Positions 45,145-57,069 of a stretch of DNA of 64,000 bases are shown here, in pieces. This DNA comes from Symbiodinium natans. Taxonomy: Eukaryota; Sar; Dinophyceae; Suessiales; Symbiodiniaceae. Under the pieces are notes generated by a model. That model had not been told where the DNA came from and searched no databases. It was given only the letters and a program-made list of their open reading frames with translations. The translations under genes and the position numbers were made by a program. The stretch is taken from positions 1,592,525 through 1,656,524 of the forward strand of contig CAJNDS010000001.1 in NCBI GenBank assembly GCA_905221605.1, read 5' to 3'. Position 1 is the first letter of the stretch. Each line of letters starts with the position of its first letter.

Positions 45145-45248
45145 TAACTTAGTTGTCCAGTACCTAGGGTTTTAAAGGTTAACCTTTGGGGTTATAAAGG
45201 GGATTCTATTAACCCAAAAAGGTTAAAGGTTACCTACTCTACTACTAA
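45145..45248. mobile_element. Family E miniature element
   Basis: Contains CAGTACCTAGGGTTTTAAAG, GTTAACCTTTGGGG, AACCCAAAAAGGTTAAAGG and CTACTCTACTACTAAG. Close copies are at 52575-52676 and 58184-58289. The inner GGTTAACC...GGTTAAAGG parts are partly palindromic. Confidence 0.6.
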
Positions 45249-48200
45249 GATAATGTTGGACCCGCTTTAGTGTCGTTGTTGGCGCCATTAAGCGTTTTTT
45301 TTCAGGAAAACTTCTGGAGGCCCCCCCCCCCCCTACTGATGAGGGTGGTCCGCAATTATGCGAAGTTCGCGGCCCGGGGATGAAGGGCGGGGGGCCGGGG
45401 AGCCAAAAACAAAAAACATGTTTTGAATAAGAAACTCCGGAATTTTCTGGTGTCCGGCTTGATGTAAATTCCTTTTAAGATTTCATTTCGAAAGGCCCCC
45501 AAAACAATTTTCCCAGGGAGTAGCCGACGAGCTGCCCTGATTCGGTTTTAGTAAATTGTTTCGGTTACCCGCATTAGCCTGCAGCCCCCCTGGCCAGGTA
45601 GCTACACAGCTGAGACCCTCAAGCTTCAAGGCTTCCAACCCTCGACCCCTACCCGCCCTACCCCCAGCCCCCGTCCCAGCCTATAGAGGATCCGCGAAAA
45701 CCCCAGAATTGTTTGGGGGGGGGGGGGGGGGGGGGGGCTGGACACTAAAGCGAGTCCAACATCAACCTCTACAAATTAAGGGCCCATACATCAGAACCCT
45801 TTAAGGGAGGTTGGAGACCATGATACTACCCTCAGAGTAGCAGGCTCGGGGTTTTCGGCTCCGTGTTGCGTTTCGGGTGTGGGTTTCTGTGGTTGAGGGT
45901 TCAGGGTTTCGAGTTTGGGGTTTATAAGGTTTCGAGCGGTGTAGGTCTTAGGGTGGCCCGATCCCACAAATAGGACTCTATGACAGATCTGTGCACGATG
46001 CCGTCCTGGTGTTAGTGTTGGTGTGTACGGCTAGATACACTCTGAACTCCAAACCCTGGATCAAAGCAGTTTCAGGCAAGCCTTCTATGCGGGTGTATAT
46101 GGTCAGTTCTCTAAATTATGGTCCCTTTCGGGGTACCCTAAAGTAAAGGGGGCGCCTTATAACAAGGACCTCCAAAAGATGCTCCTTTTGTGCGTGACTC
46201 GTCTTCCTCAAAGGCTCTAAGCCCCAAAGCCTCAACCGGAAGGGCCCAAACCCTGAATCCTAAACCCTAAACCCTAAACCCTAAACCCCAGACTAACCCT
46301 AAACAAATCCTAAACCCCGGAACCCTGAACCCTAAACACTAAACCCAGAGTCCTAGGCCAGATTCCCTAAACCCTAAACCCAAACCCTAAATCCTAAACC
46401 CTCACACCCTAATCCCATCCCCGAACCCCAAACCCTAAAACCCAAACCCTAAAACCCTAAACCCCAGAATGCCGACCTAATTAAACCCTAAACCCTAAAC
46501 CCTAAACCCTAAATCCTCAGCCGACTCCACCCCCCCGGCCTGGCCCAAGCCTTTTTCGAAGCGGAGCTCATGGATGGGCGCGGCTGCGCGGAGTGCTGGC
46601 CTGGTTGGGATGCTCCCCCTTCTACTAACAGTAACAGTCCTTAATTGGGTTTATAGTGGCCGGTGTAGGGTTTAGGGTTTAGGTTTCAGGGTGTAGGGTT
46701 TAGGGTTTTACTTGGAGGTTCATGGTGCCGCAGAGTTCCCAGTTGCTCAAAGAAGAACTCCCCCAAACAGGTAAAGATAGCGATCCCTGTAGTACCTAGA
46801 TCCTACACGAATAGTAAAAGCCCCTACTCTGGGTCCTAGGAACGTCTGTGGCTTGTACGCTAACGATGCTTACGGGGCTTTAGCCCGCTGTAGAACCCTC
46901 ATAAATACCTCTTCTTCTGAAAAACAGGCCCCGAAAACCCCAAAAGACACAAGACATCCAAAACAACCCACAAACTATCTACTGTATCTCCACTACAGGG
47001 TCCTTCAGGGAGTGGGGTTCATAGGGGGTAGGTGCTTAGGGAACCTTAGGGAAGCTGAGGGAGTAGTTGGGAGCTAAGTTATGGGGAACCTTGGGTGACA
47101 TACCTCAAGAACCCTACAATCTACTTGCAGCCCTAAACCCTGAAACCCCCAAAACCCCCAAAACCCCTAAAGCCCCAAACCCCTAAACCCCTAAACCCCT
47201 AAACCCCTAAACCCCTAAACCCCTAAACCCCTAAACCCCTAAACCCCTAAACCCCTTAACCCTAAACCCAAACCCTAAACCCCAAGCCCTAAACCCTAAA
47301 CCCCAAACCCTAAACCCTAAACCTTCCGGTTAACTGCCCCCAAGACATGCTGGGCTCCCAGCGTCCCATCGCTGCCCGCCGGCCTTGCTTAGGGTCTTAG
47401 GGTTTAGGGTTTGGTTTAGGGTTTAGGATTTCAGGGTTTTAGGGTTTCGTGTTTCAGGTTTTTAGGGTTCGTAAGGTTTAGGGCTTACAGACTGTAGTGG
47501 GTTATTGTGGGGGTCGGGTTCATAGGGCTTGCTTAGGGCTCAGAGGCTTTAGGGCTTTCAGGCTATATTGCTTGTAGGGCTTTGGCGCTTAATCAGGTCT
47601 TAATCGGGCTTACGGGAGGCTTACAGGGCTCTACATTGTTTATAGTGTTTGAAGGTTTAAGGAAGGGCCCACTCGGCGTCCAGGAAAGACCTACTTGGGC
47701 AGATTTGATTGCAAATCCCTTTGTAGGATCCCAACCATGATGCCGACAAACAACCCAAAACCCTAAACTCGAAAGCCTAAACCCACAACGCACAACCCGA
47801 ACCCTTCATGCAACAAACTACCCTCTAAACCATCAATCCAGCCTGTACGTTGAGGAGACAAGTGCACCATGCTTTACCAAAGCTTCCCCAAACCTCAGCA
47901 CGTCGCTTTTTCAAGAAGGTCACCCGATGCAGACCCTAAAGGCCCAAACCCCAAACCCCCTAACCTCCCCTGACACCCTAAACCCTAAACCCTAAACCCG
48001 AAATCTTAAGCCCTAAGCCCTAAACCCTAAACCCTAAACCCTCAACCCGGCAGCCGTTTAGGGGCCCATCTGGGCTCCCGACTCACCACTTCCTTCAGCG
48101 AGCCTCGCGACAGGCGCCAGGGGGGGGGTGGGTGGTTTGGTCAGGGCCTGCTTGCATTAGTGTGTGGGTTCCATTGTACCGTAACCAAACCCCAAACAGG

Positions 48201-49307
48201 GTGTCCTTATTTCTTTTTGTAAGATGGTTACTAGCTACAAAGTCAACCCCAAACCCCCTCGGCGCCTATGCACTGGCAGTATCGTGTCGTCATGTGTTGA
48301 CTTAGGGTTTAGGGTTTAGGGTTTAGGGTTCAGGGTTCAGGGTTTAGGCTTAGCCCTAAGAGTGCACTGCGTAGGGCTTAAGGATTTCAGGCTGCACCCT
48401 AAGAGGCTAAAGACAACAGCTTCTGAGGGTTTAGGCTTTAGGGTTTAGGATTTAGGGTTTAGGGTTTAGGGTCTAGGGTATAGGGTTTAGGGTTTAGGGC
48501 TTAAGGCTTAGGGTTTAGGGCTACAAAACAGAAGGCGGCGTGGGGATCTTATTTGATTGTCATTGGGGCCCTAAACCCTAAACCCTAACACACTAACACC
48601 CTAAAACCCCAAACGCCCTAACACCCAAACAACCTAAAACCCTAAAACCCTAAAACCCAAAAAACAAAATCAGGCGCTGGAGTTAGGCCATTAGGGATGT
48701 TCTTTGTTGCTGTTCTTCAAGTTGTCTTCAAGGGCGTTCGGGCTCAGGGATTGAGGGTTTAGGGTTTAGGGTTTAGGGATTGAGGAGTTGCCGTCTAGGG
48801 GCTCAAGGTTTGTTGTGAATTGGGGCTTTTCGTTTGGGAGCCGGTCTTTAGGTGTGAAGGGTTTAGGGTTTAGGGTTTAGGGTTTAGGGTTTAGGGCTCA
48901 GTGGGCGTAGGTTTTTGGGTTCAGGCTTCACTCCACAGATCTCCCAAAGGGGTGGTTTCGCGCTTGGCTTGGATGTTGGTGTTTTTTGTTTCGCTCGGCT
49001 GCTTTGCAGGGACGTTTAACCTCTTCAACGACACACAGGTCGATCAGACATGCCTTCTGTGCTGCTGACTAAACCCTAAACGCTAAGCCCTAAACCCTAA
49101 ACCCTAAACCCTAATTCTGACGTAGTAAAGAGGCGACACTCCAAACAGAAAAAAACTGGGCTGGGATGTTGGACGGCCAAACCTGGCAGCGAACGCTTCC
49201 TTGGCCAGGTCGGGCCCGTATCTACGATTTGCTTCAGAACCCCAAAAGAAAAAACCCTATATTACCCTTAATAGTAAGGTACCCTTAATAAGGAAGACTA
49301 GTTACAT

Positions 49308-49340
<33 letters not shown>

Positions 49341-49830
49341 GTGGTTCTGAAGCAAGTAGTAGTTATAACCGTGAAATATGGGGTGTTTTTGGGTTTGCGA
49401 TTTTGTTGGGGCTTAGGGAGCCCTGACACTGCCTTCAGAGAAAGCAGATAACGGAGAACTCAAGGGTCTCTTCCTGGTCCCTTCAAAGCATCGAAGCTTT
49501 AAACTCCTAGGCCCTAAGCCCTGAGCCCGAGACACCCGAAGTCGTCCTATACGGGGCCCTTAAGACTTCGAATCAGGTTTTGGGGTTTATTGTAGTATTC
49601 ACACAAAGGGACCATAGGGTAATATTCCTTAAACCCTACACCCTAAACCCCAAAACCCAAAACCCTAAACCCTAAACCCTAAACGATTCTGGCCCCAATC
49701 TTGGGGCCTTTGAAGGTTGTCTGAAGTGACCCGCCGAGGGCCGCGCTGTATGCTCCGCTGGACCGGACCCCCCGGCCTGGATGGAATGCTTTAGGGTTTC
49801 ATGAAGGAAGGAAATAGGGTGTAGGGTTTA
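45249..49830. other. Repeats and unique sequence, no resolved gene
   Basis: A G23 homopolymer at 45715-45737. CCCTAAA variants at 46260-46520, 47120-47310 and 47975-48045, and TTTAGGG at 48303-48345, 48420-48510 and 48860-48895. A T28 run at 49309-49336 is preceded by ACCCTTAATA-type repeats. Short frames at 44900-45000, 46850-47070 and 49130-49230 were not convincing. Confidence 0.5.
47176..47262 (-). repeat. Octamer array CCCCTAAA x ~10
   Basis: A homogeneous array with one extra C per unit. The mirror type TTTAGGGG occurs at 56265-56362. Confidence 0.93.
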
Positions 49831-49832
49831 GG

Positions 49833-50131
49833 CACCAACTCTGAGGGAACCCTCCCCTAGGGTTTAGGGTTTAGGGTTTAGGGTTTAGGGTTTAGGGTTT
49901 AGGCTTCAGGGTTTGGGGTTTAGCATTTAGCCAACAGCCCAAGCCCTAAACCCTACACAAACCTAACTGGCCAAAAAGGCCTAAAACCCAAAAGCCTACA
50001 AGCCTTGAGCCCTACACGAATTGTCTGCCACTGCCAGGCTTAGCAGGAAACCCTAAACCCTAAACCCTAAACCCTAAACCCTAAACCCTAAACCCTAAAC
50101 CCTAGGGGAGGGTTCCCTCAGAGTTGGTGTA
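49833..50131. mobile_element. Hairpin element whose inverted ends include telomeric arrays
   Basis: The left arm starts ACCAACTCTGAGGGAACCCT and CCCCTAGGG and continues into TTTAGGG units. The right arm is its reverse complement: CCCTAAA units, then CCTAGGGGAGGGTTCCCTCA and GAGTTGGT. The arms match over about 70 bp and enclose about 145 bp. Confidence 0.8.
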
Positions 50132-50559
50132 CCCCTGTCGCCGCTGCAGCAGGAAGCGCCCATGGCTTCCCAACCAAGGAGGTTTAGGGTTTAGGGTTTA
50201 GGGTTTACGGTTTAGGGTTTAGGGTTTAGGGTCGAACAATTGACTTTCAATCCAGGTTCGTCAGGTGAATGGCAGCGCTGGCAATGGCGAAGGCAGCTGA
50301 ACTATCATCGCTCGACTCTAGGTTTAGGGTTTTTGGGTCTAAGGTTTAGGGTTCGGGGGTTTTAGGGCTTTAGGGTTTGGGGTTTAAGGGTTAAGGGTTA
50401 AGGGTTTAGGGTTTAAGCCTCTAAGCGTTTGAGGGCTTAGGGTTCAAGGAGTGGCCAGCTTCTGGATAATAATAGGACTAAAATGGCTAACTCTGCAAAT
50501 GTTCCGTAAATCCCAAACATTAAGCCCCAACTGTTGATGAAGTCTTGAGGCCGTATAGC

Positions 50560-50590
<31 letters not shown>

Positions 50591-51592
50591 AAAAGACAAC
50601 CCTAAACCCTAAACCCTAAACCCGCAAAGCCCCAAACTTGCACCACCCAGTAGCCCTCGAAGCCAAGCACTAGGAAAGAGACACCCTAGGCCCTTAATGG
50701 TACTTTAGAACCAGCAGGGTTTAGGGTTTAGGGTTTAGGGCTTGGGGTTTGGGGTTTGGGGTTTACTTGGAGGTTCAGGGTAAGTATCAACCCAATTATA
50801 ACTGTGCTTATGACCCACTTGTAAGCCCCGGAAGAGCCCTACTAGGGGTATAAGTACAGTTATAATTTGTTAATAAGTACCATGAACCCCCAATTATGAA
50901 GCCAAACCCTAAATCCCACACTCCTCTACTCCTACACCCCGATTTATAAACCACTCAACCCTGAACGTCTGCAAGGCCCCTAAACATCAAACATCTATAG
51001 GCCCTAAGCCCTAAACCCTAAACCTCCAAACCTCTAAGCCTCTAAACCTCCAAACCTCCAAATCTCAAAGCCTAAGTCCTAAACCCTGCTTTGCAGTGGA
51101 GCCTGGAAAAAGTATAAACTTTTTAGGTAAAAGTAGCTATAATGGGAACCCACAACCAAAAACAGTGTTAAAGCATAGTACTCCTAAACCCTAAACCCTA
51201 AACCCCAAACCTTAAACCTTAAACCCTAAACCCTAAACCCAGTGAACCGCTTGCCGACAAGCTCAGCGCGCCGCTGCGTGTCGTTCTGTTCGACCTTCAG
51301 ACGCCCACACCGACCAGGGGTGTGGATTCAGGTTTCGAGGGTCAAAGGTTTATAGGGTTTAGGGTATAGGGTTTAGGGTTTAGGGATGAGGGTTTAGGGT
51401 AGGGCATCGAGCGGTCTAGCGGGTTTGGGGTTGAGGGGGTTTAGGGCTTGGGGTTTTGGGGGGTTTTGGGAGCGTTGAGGGGCTTAGGAGGGTTTGGGGT
51501 TCAAGGGTTCGGGCGTTATAGGGTTCGCAGTCTGATAGGGTTTATGAGGGTTAGGGCTCAGTGTTTAGTGTTTAGGGTTTAGGGTTTAGGGT
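50132..51592. other. Repeats, no resolved gene
   Basis: TTTAGGG arrays at 50180-50233, 50719-50765 and 51560-51598. A C22 run followed by A14 at 50559-50594. Family C at 50764-50893. An element with TAGACCCTGGAAAAA-like text at 51090-51190 (relative at 54165-54270). Confidence 0.55.
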
Positions 51593-52403
51593 TTAGGGGT
51601 ACGCTGCTCGACGCGTTTGAGCGGCCAAATTTCGTGGCATGTGCATGTAGCAGCTCTGGCCGAGTGAAGTCTTGCGCCACACAAGATCAAAGAAGTCTTG
51701 CCAGCGACGGCTCATATTCATGATCGCCAATGAGGTATCATGCTCCAGCTGGTTAGCACTTCATCTAGGATCTTCGTAGCACCCTTTTTTGGGTTGGTTG
51801 CTTCATAAGGGAACCTTGAACCCCAAAAAAGGGAAAAGGGAACCACTGGGCTACCAAGGGATCTTGTAGGGCATGGAAACCGCCAGTTCGGCATCGCAAG
51901 CCCTGCACTCCAAATGGTAGAAGCCTTAAACCCTGCACGTGATTTTGGCTGAAGACCACACGGAAAAAGAAGGCCCTAAATGCTAATGCTAAACGTGATA
52001 TTCGCAGAAGAGGCGACGCGTTTGCTTTCATAAGCGCAAAGAGTGTGAGTTCCCAATGGCGAGACTGCAAAAGTAGATGAAAGTGATTCATTCGGCACGT
52101 AAGGAGCCCTGAAAACCCTGAACAAGAACACCGTACGATTCATAGGCACCAAATAGGTTTTACCAGTAGGATAGGGAAGATGGTCCCAACGTTCGGGTTC
52201 ATTCCGTCCCCAAGCAAGTCATACAGCCCTACAGCTCAAAGCGCATAGCCTCGAGTATCCTAAGCTCTAAACCCCATACCCAAGCAACCTGCGCCCCAAA
52301 CCACCCTCAACCCTGCCCGAACCCCCTACACGCCCCAAACCCTACTGGTTGGTTATTAGTAGGGAATGAGGGAATGAGTACCCTATACACCTTAAAGGGT
52401 ATA

Positions 52404-52445
<42 letters not shown>

Positions 52446-55400
52446 GGGCCCTACTTCCCTCATGCCCTACTAAGAACCCAGGGGGCCTAAACCACAAGTC
52501 GCACAGGGCCTCAGTGACACGCAGGTAGAGGGACCTGGCGAAGGCTTGCACAGACTTGAGGCTTGGGCCGGTGGAGGGGGACTTAGTTGTCCAGTACCTA
52601 GGGGTTTTCAAGGTTAACCTTTGGGGGGATTATCTTAACCCAAAAAGGTTAAAGGTTACCTACTCTACTACTAAGGGGAACCTACCCCCCTAAATCCCTC
52701 AACCCTACTTGGTAGCACAGTAAGCATATTGTAAATAAGGGTACCCTCTTTTTGGTTGCTTATTGGTTACTTTATAAGGGAAGAACCAACAAAAAAGGGT
52801 AAAGGGTACCACTGGGCTACCAAAACTAGACCACTTTCGAAACCTGAGGGCGGGAAGATTGTTGCAGGATGCGTAAAAACGCCGAAGGCCGAAACACCTG
52901 CTGTAGGGGACCCTCGCTAAGTAGTTTAGGGTTTGGGTGGTTGGTTTCCGGCGAAAGGGTTGGACCCTTGAGTCCGAGCACATCTGTTGCGCAAGCCTAA
53001 TCCCAGAAACCAAGCGAGGCAAAATGGTGAGCTTACCACAAGCCACGAGCCGCGAGCCTATGGCCCAGACTGGGTTGCTGCGAGGAACCCAGGTTGAAGG
53101 GTGAGGATTGGTAAGGGAACTAGATGAAGCTCGCATAAGAAAGGCTTAGTGAGGGTTGAGGATCTTGACCAGATGAATGGCCTGAAGATGGACACATGAG
53201 CAGATACGAGGGTATCCTTGTACCCTAAACCCTAAACCCTAAACCCTAAACCCTAAACCCTAAACCCTAAACCCTAAACCGGAAGCATCGCCGGCGCTGC
53301 AGTGTGCCAGGCTTGAGCGCGTCGAAGATGAAGCTAAGCTCCACCGGCCCTGCGCTGAGGGTTTAGGGTTTAGGGTTTGGGGTTTAGGGTTTAGGGTTTA
53401 GGGTTTAGGGTTTAGGGTTTATGGGTTACTGGGGTTTGGTGGCCCTGTGAAAAATTTACAAAATGAAAATTGCTATGTCTTTATAAGGACTATGTAGAGG
53501 ACTAAGGGTATTGAAACTTTAAAAATTATGTTCAAACCTAGTCCTGTCTGGGGTTTGGGGTTTAGGGTTTGGGGTTTAGGGTTTAGGGGGCTTAGGCTTT
53601 GAGGTTTTGGGTTTGGGTTGAAAGGGCTTAGCGTGCATAGTAGAGTCTATGGGGTTTAGGGTTGAACGCCCTGGCTACTTCCCTCCACGTGAGGATCCTC
53701 GGTCGGTTCCCCGCGCAAAGGGGCTTCTGGGCCCCCAAAACCCTTAGAGGCCCCTAAACCTCAACGCTCCTTCTTCCCGAAACTCGAAACAAACCCTTAA
53801 CCTTGGGATGTTCCCCCTTATACTAACAGCTCCTTAATTTGGATTCTAAAAGGGGGGGGGGGGTACTATAATCCCTATTAAGAACTGTCAGTATAAGGGG
53901 GAACATCCCAACCCTAAACCCTAACCCCAAACCCTAAACCCCTGTTAAGATAAGGGGAAACATGCCAACCCTAAACCTATAGCTGAAGCAGGGTGGCACT
54001 CGCGATCAACCGGAGAACTGTTCGTAATTATTCCGACCCCTATATTGGCCTGAACCCAGGCGTAACATAGGAGTAAAACGGGCGCCCTTTTTGGCGTTCA
54101 GGGGATTACAAGGGAACCCCAACCTGAAAAAAAGGGAAGAAGGGCCTACGCCAAGTCCTAGTCCCTGCTTTGGGGTAGACCCTGGAAAAAAAGTAGATAC
54201 TTTTTAGGTTTAAGTAGGCATAATAGGAACCCACAACCACAAAAAGTATTAAAGTATAGTACTCCTAAACCCTAAGCCCTAAGCCCTAAACCCTAAACCT
54301 TAAACCCTCCAGTAGTAGCTGTAGCGGGAGTAGGGTTGGGGATTTCTGGCTTCTTTTGCACTGGTTTGTGGACCCCTCAGATGTGGCTTCTGCTGCCCTC
54401 CTCCGTTTGGGCAGGGCTTCTAAACCCTAAACCCTAAACCCTAAACCCTAAACCCTGAACCCTGAACCCTAAACCCTAAACCCTAAACCTGAACCCTAAA
54501 CCCTGAACCCTCAGCGAGACTTAATGCCAGCGGTCGGATGCCGAGGCTTTCGGGGTTCAGGGCGTCTCGTGGGCAGCGTATGGTTTAGGGTTTAGGGTTT
54601 AGGGTTTAGGGTTTAGGGTTATTTATGGTGTAGGGACCGCATGCAAAATAAACGGCATCCTCTTGAAATGTCCTGTATCGCAAGGTGGGTATTTTCATCC
54701 ACCTTCTACAAGCCACTGAATCCCTCCCTCCCTAAACCCTAAACCCTAAACCCTAAACCCTAAACCCTAAACCCTAAACCCTAAAACCCTTGACGAAACC
54801 ACAAGACCCAAACAAGCCTGGCCCTCAGAAAAGCCAATGGGCTTCGGGCTTAGGGCAGGCTGTAGCGTTCAAGGTTTAGGATCTCAACCTCTAAGCCCTA
54901 AACCCTAAACCCCTAACCCCTAAACCCTACACCCTAAACCCTAAATCTCGTAAGCCAAGCAAAGCCCCAAAACCTAAACCCAAACCCTAGACCGCTCTAC
55001 ATCCCTGAAACCCTAAACCACTCAACCCAAAAGACCCTGACTTAGGGTTTAGGGTTTAGGGTTTAGGGTTCAGGATACAGGGTAGACCCCCACACTCCAA
55101 GTGAACATCACAATGCCAGTTCGTGCCTCCAGACGACGACTTGGGACTGGGCCTTAAGAGCTTCCATTTGAGGTTTATAGGGTTCAGGGTTTAGGGTTTA
55201 GGGTTTAGGGTTTAGGGTTTAGGGTTTAGGGCTAGGGTTTAGGGTTTCGGGCTTGGCTTCCCTTTTTAAGTGTTTAGGGGTTTGCTGCTTGAGGGATCTA
55301 GGGCTTTAGGTTCAAAGGGTTTAGGGCTTAAGGGGTTTCGGGTTCTGGTTGTCCGATTGCAAGAGAGTGTGTTGGCTTCTGGGGTTTAGGGCTTCAAAAA

Positions 55401-57062
55401 CCCCTAAACCCTAAACCCTAAACCCTAAACCCTAAACCCTAAACCTAAAGTGTAGCCAACCCTGAACCAACCAAAGCTTCAAATCATAAAGCCCTGAGTC
55501 CGAACTTTCACTCCACTAGACAGCCACAGCAAGACGACTTCTGCCGCGAATATGCTTAGGGCTTAGGGTTTAGGGATGTGTTGCTGAACATCCAACCCTG
55601 AACCCTAAGCTTTAAACAGCCTACAACTCTAAACCCCCCCAAATACTGAACCCTAACCCTAAACCCCTAAACCCCTAAACCCTAAAGTTTAAAGCTTAAG
55701 GTTAAAGCGCTGAAACCCCGCAAACCCCAAAACCCCAAAACCCAAAAACCCCTCAAACCCTGCAACCCCAAAAGCCTTGCACCATAAACCCTAAAACCCC
55801 AAAACCCAAAAGCCTAAGTCGAGACCCCAAACCCGAAAACCCCATAAACCCTCAACCCTAACCCCCTAGCCGTATACACCATAAACCCTAAACCCCCTAA
55901 ACCCCTAAAACTAACACCCTCAACCCTAAAACCCAAAAATCTACACCCTAAACCCTAAAACCCTAAAACCCTAAAACCCTAAAACCCTAAAACCCTGAAA
56001 CCCCAAAACCCGAAAACCCGAAAACCCTAAAACCCTAAAACCCTAAAACCCTAAAACCCTAAAACCCTAAAACCCTCAAACCCTCAAAGCCTAAAAGCCT
56101 AAAAGCCTAAAACCCTAAAACCCTAAACCCTAAACCCCAAAACCTCCCAAACTCTGGACTGCAGAACTTCCGCCGAACTCTCTCGGGCGCGGGGCGCGTG
56201 ACCTGCCGGCAGTTTGACCTGAGCCACATTGGGTCTGTATGGTTTAGGGTTTAGGGTTTAGGGTTTAGGGGTTTAGGGGTTTAGGGGTTTAGGGGTTTAG
56301 GGGTTTAGGGGTTTAGGGGTTTAGGGGTTTAGGGGTTTAGGGGTTTAGGGGTTTAGGGGTTTAGGGTTTAGGGTTTAGGGGGCCCTTAACTTAGGTCCCT
56401 TGTTAGGTAACCCCTTGTTTCTATACACGAGTTTATATACACTATACATAATAAGGGCCCATACTTCCGGATCCCTAAGACCAAGGGTAAGGGACCATAC
56501 CTACAGGCCCATGGCTCCAACCTTGGATTGGGGAAGCCGCTGGAGACCAAGGACAAGGTTTGTCAGTTGACCTTTGGGCCCTAGCCCTAGAGGCGTTTGG
56601 GTTGTAGTGTTACTTAGCCCTTGCTGCCCCTAAACCCTAAACTCTAAACCCTCAACCCTAAATCCTGGCCACAACTAAACCCAGGAATAACCTAGGAATG
56701 AAAGGGGCATCCGTTTTGGTTTTAAGGGAACCCCAACCGTAAAAAAGGGAAGTAAGGGCCTACTCCGGGTCTTAGACAAAGAAGTTTTCGTTTCCTTCTA
56801 GTGCGGGTTCTAAACCCCTAAACCCTAAACCCCAAACCCCAAACCCCTAAACCCCCAAACCCTAAACCCTAAACCCCAAACCCCAGAGTAAGTACCATTA
56901 AGCTCCGAGTAGAGCCCCCTAACCCTAACCCTAAACCCTAAACCCCTAAACCCTAAACCCTAAACCCCAGAATAAGTAGAGCCCCATTCCCAGACAAAGT
57001 TCTCAAACCCCCGGCCCGGAGCTGGGCGATGTGGCAAAAGGCAGGCTCGGACTGTGCGAGCA
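51593..57062 (-). CDS. Rebuilt ten-exon gene, uncharacterised, 5' end not found
   Basis: Exons: 57062-57009, 56234-56160, 54565-54509, 53349-53280, 53077-53037, 52983-52949, 52897-52844, 52581-52493, 51902-51864 and 51758-51593. After two incoming bases they give 226 codons including the stop, in phase at all nine junctions. Readable parts are LAQSEPAFCHIAQLRAG, PMWLRSNCRQVTRPAPERV, ALNPESLGIRPLALSLAEG, PVELSFIFDALKPGTLQRRR, SLKSVQAFARSLYLRVTEAL and RRWQDFFDLVWRKTSLGQS. Donors include GT from telomeric units (CG|GTTTAGGG, TG|GTTTAGG) and GA. Two introns would be only 53 and 51 nt, so the exons at 53077-52844 are the least certain. The stop TAA lies in a CCCTAAA unit at 51595-51593; alternatively a GT just before it opens another intron. 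No family was recognised. Confidence 0.6.
51759..51863 (-). mobile_element. Family A element forming an intron
   Basis: The intron of the ten-exon gene consists of a shortened family A copy (CCCTTGGTAGCCCAGTGG ... GTGCTACGAAG) flanked by AAGATCC on both sides. The predicted acceptor is a little further on (GATGAAG|T). Confidence 0.55.
52351..52479. mobile_element. Family B element with CT/TA microsatellite
   Basis: Left end GGTTATTAGTAGGGAATGAG, right end CATGCCCTACTAAGAACC. TACCCTATACACC and TTAAAGGGTATATC precede a (TC)n(TA)n tract at 52397-52444. It sits in an intron right after the exon ending at 52493. Confidence 0.65.
52575..52676. mobile_element. Family E element forming the 3' end of an intron
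   Basis: On the minus strand it ends GTACTGGACAACTAAG, which supplies the acceptor for the exon at 52581. The left half GGTTAACCTTTGGGG and right half AAAGGTTACCTACTCTACTA match the copies at 45145 and 58184. Confidence 0.6.
52709..52822. mobile_element. Family A miniature inverted-repeat element
   Basis: Ends CTTGGTAGCACAG and TGGGCTACCAAAA, interior GTAAATAAGGGTACCCTC and GGTTACTTTATAAGGG. It lies in the intron between the exons at 52844 and 52581. Confidence 0.65.
53808..53912. mobile_element. Family F miniature inverted-repeat element
   Basis: GGGATGTTCCCCCTTATACT at the left is mirrored by AGTATAAGGGGGAACATCCC at the right, a perfect 20-bp inverted repeat. A partial copy lies at 46607-46660. 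Confidence 0.75.
55949..56136 (-). repeat. Octamer array CCCTAAAA x ~20
   Basis: Equivalent to TTTTAGGG on the other strand, with a few CCCGAAAA and CCCTCAAA variants. Confidence 0.93.
56265..56362 (+). repeat. Octamer array TTTAGGGG x ~12
   Basis: Homogeneous over about 100 bp, with plain TTTAGGG heptamers at both borders. Confidence 0.95.
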
Positions 57063-57069
57063 CTGTTAG

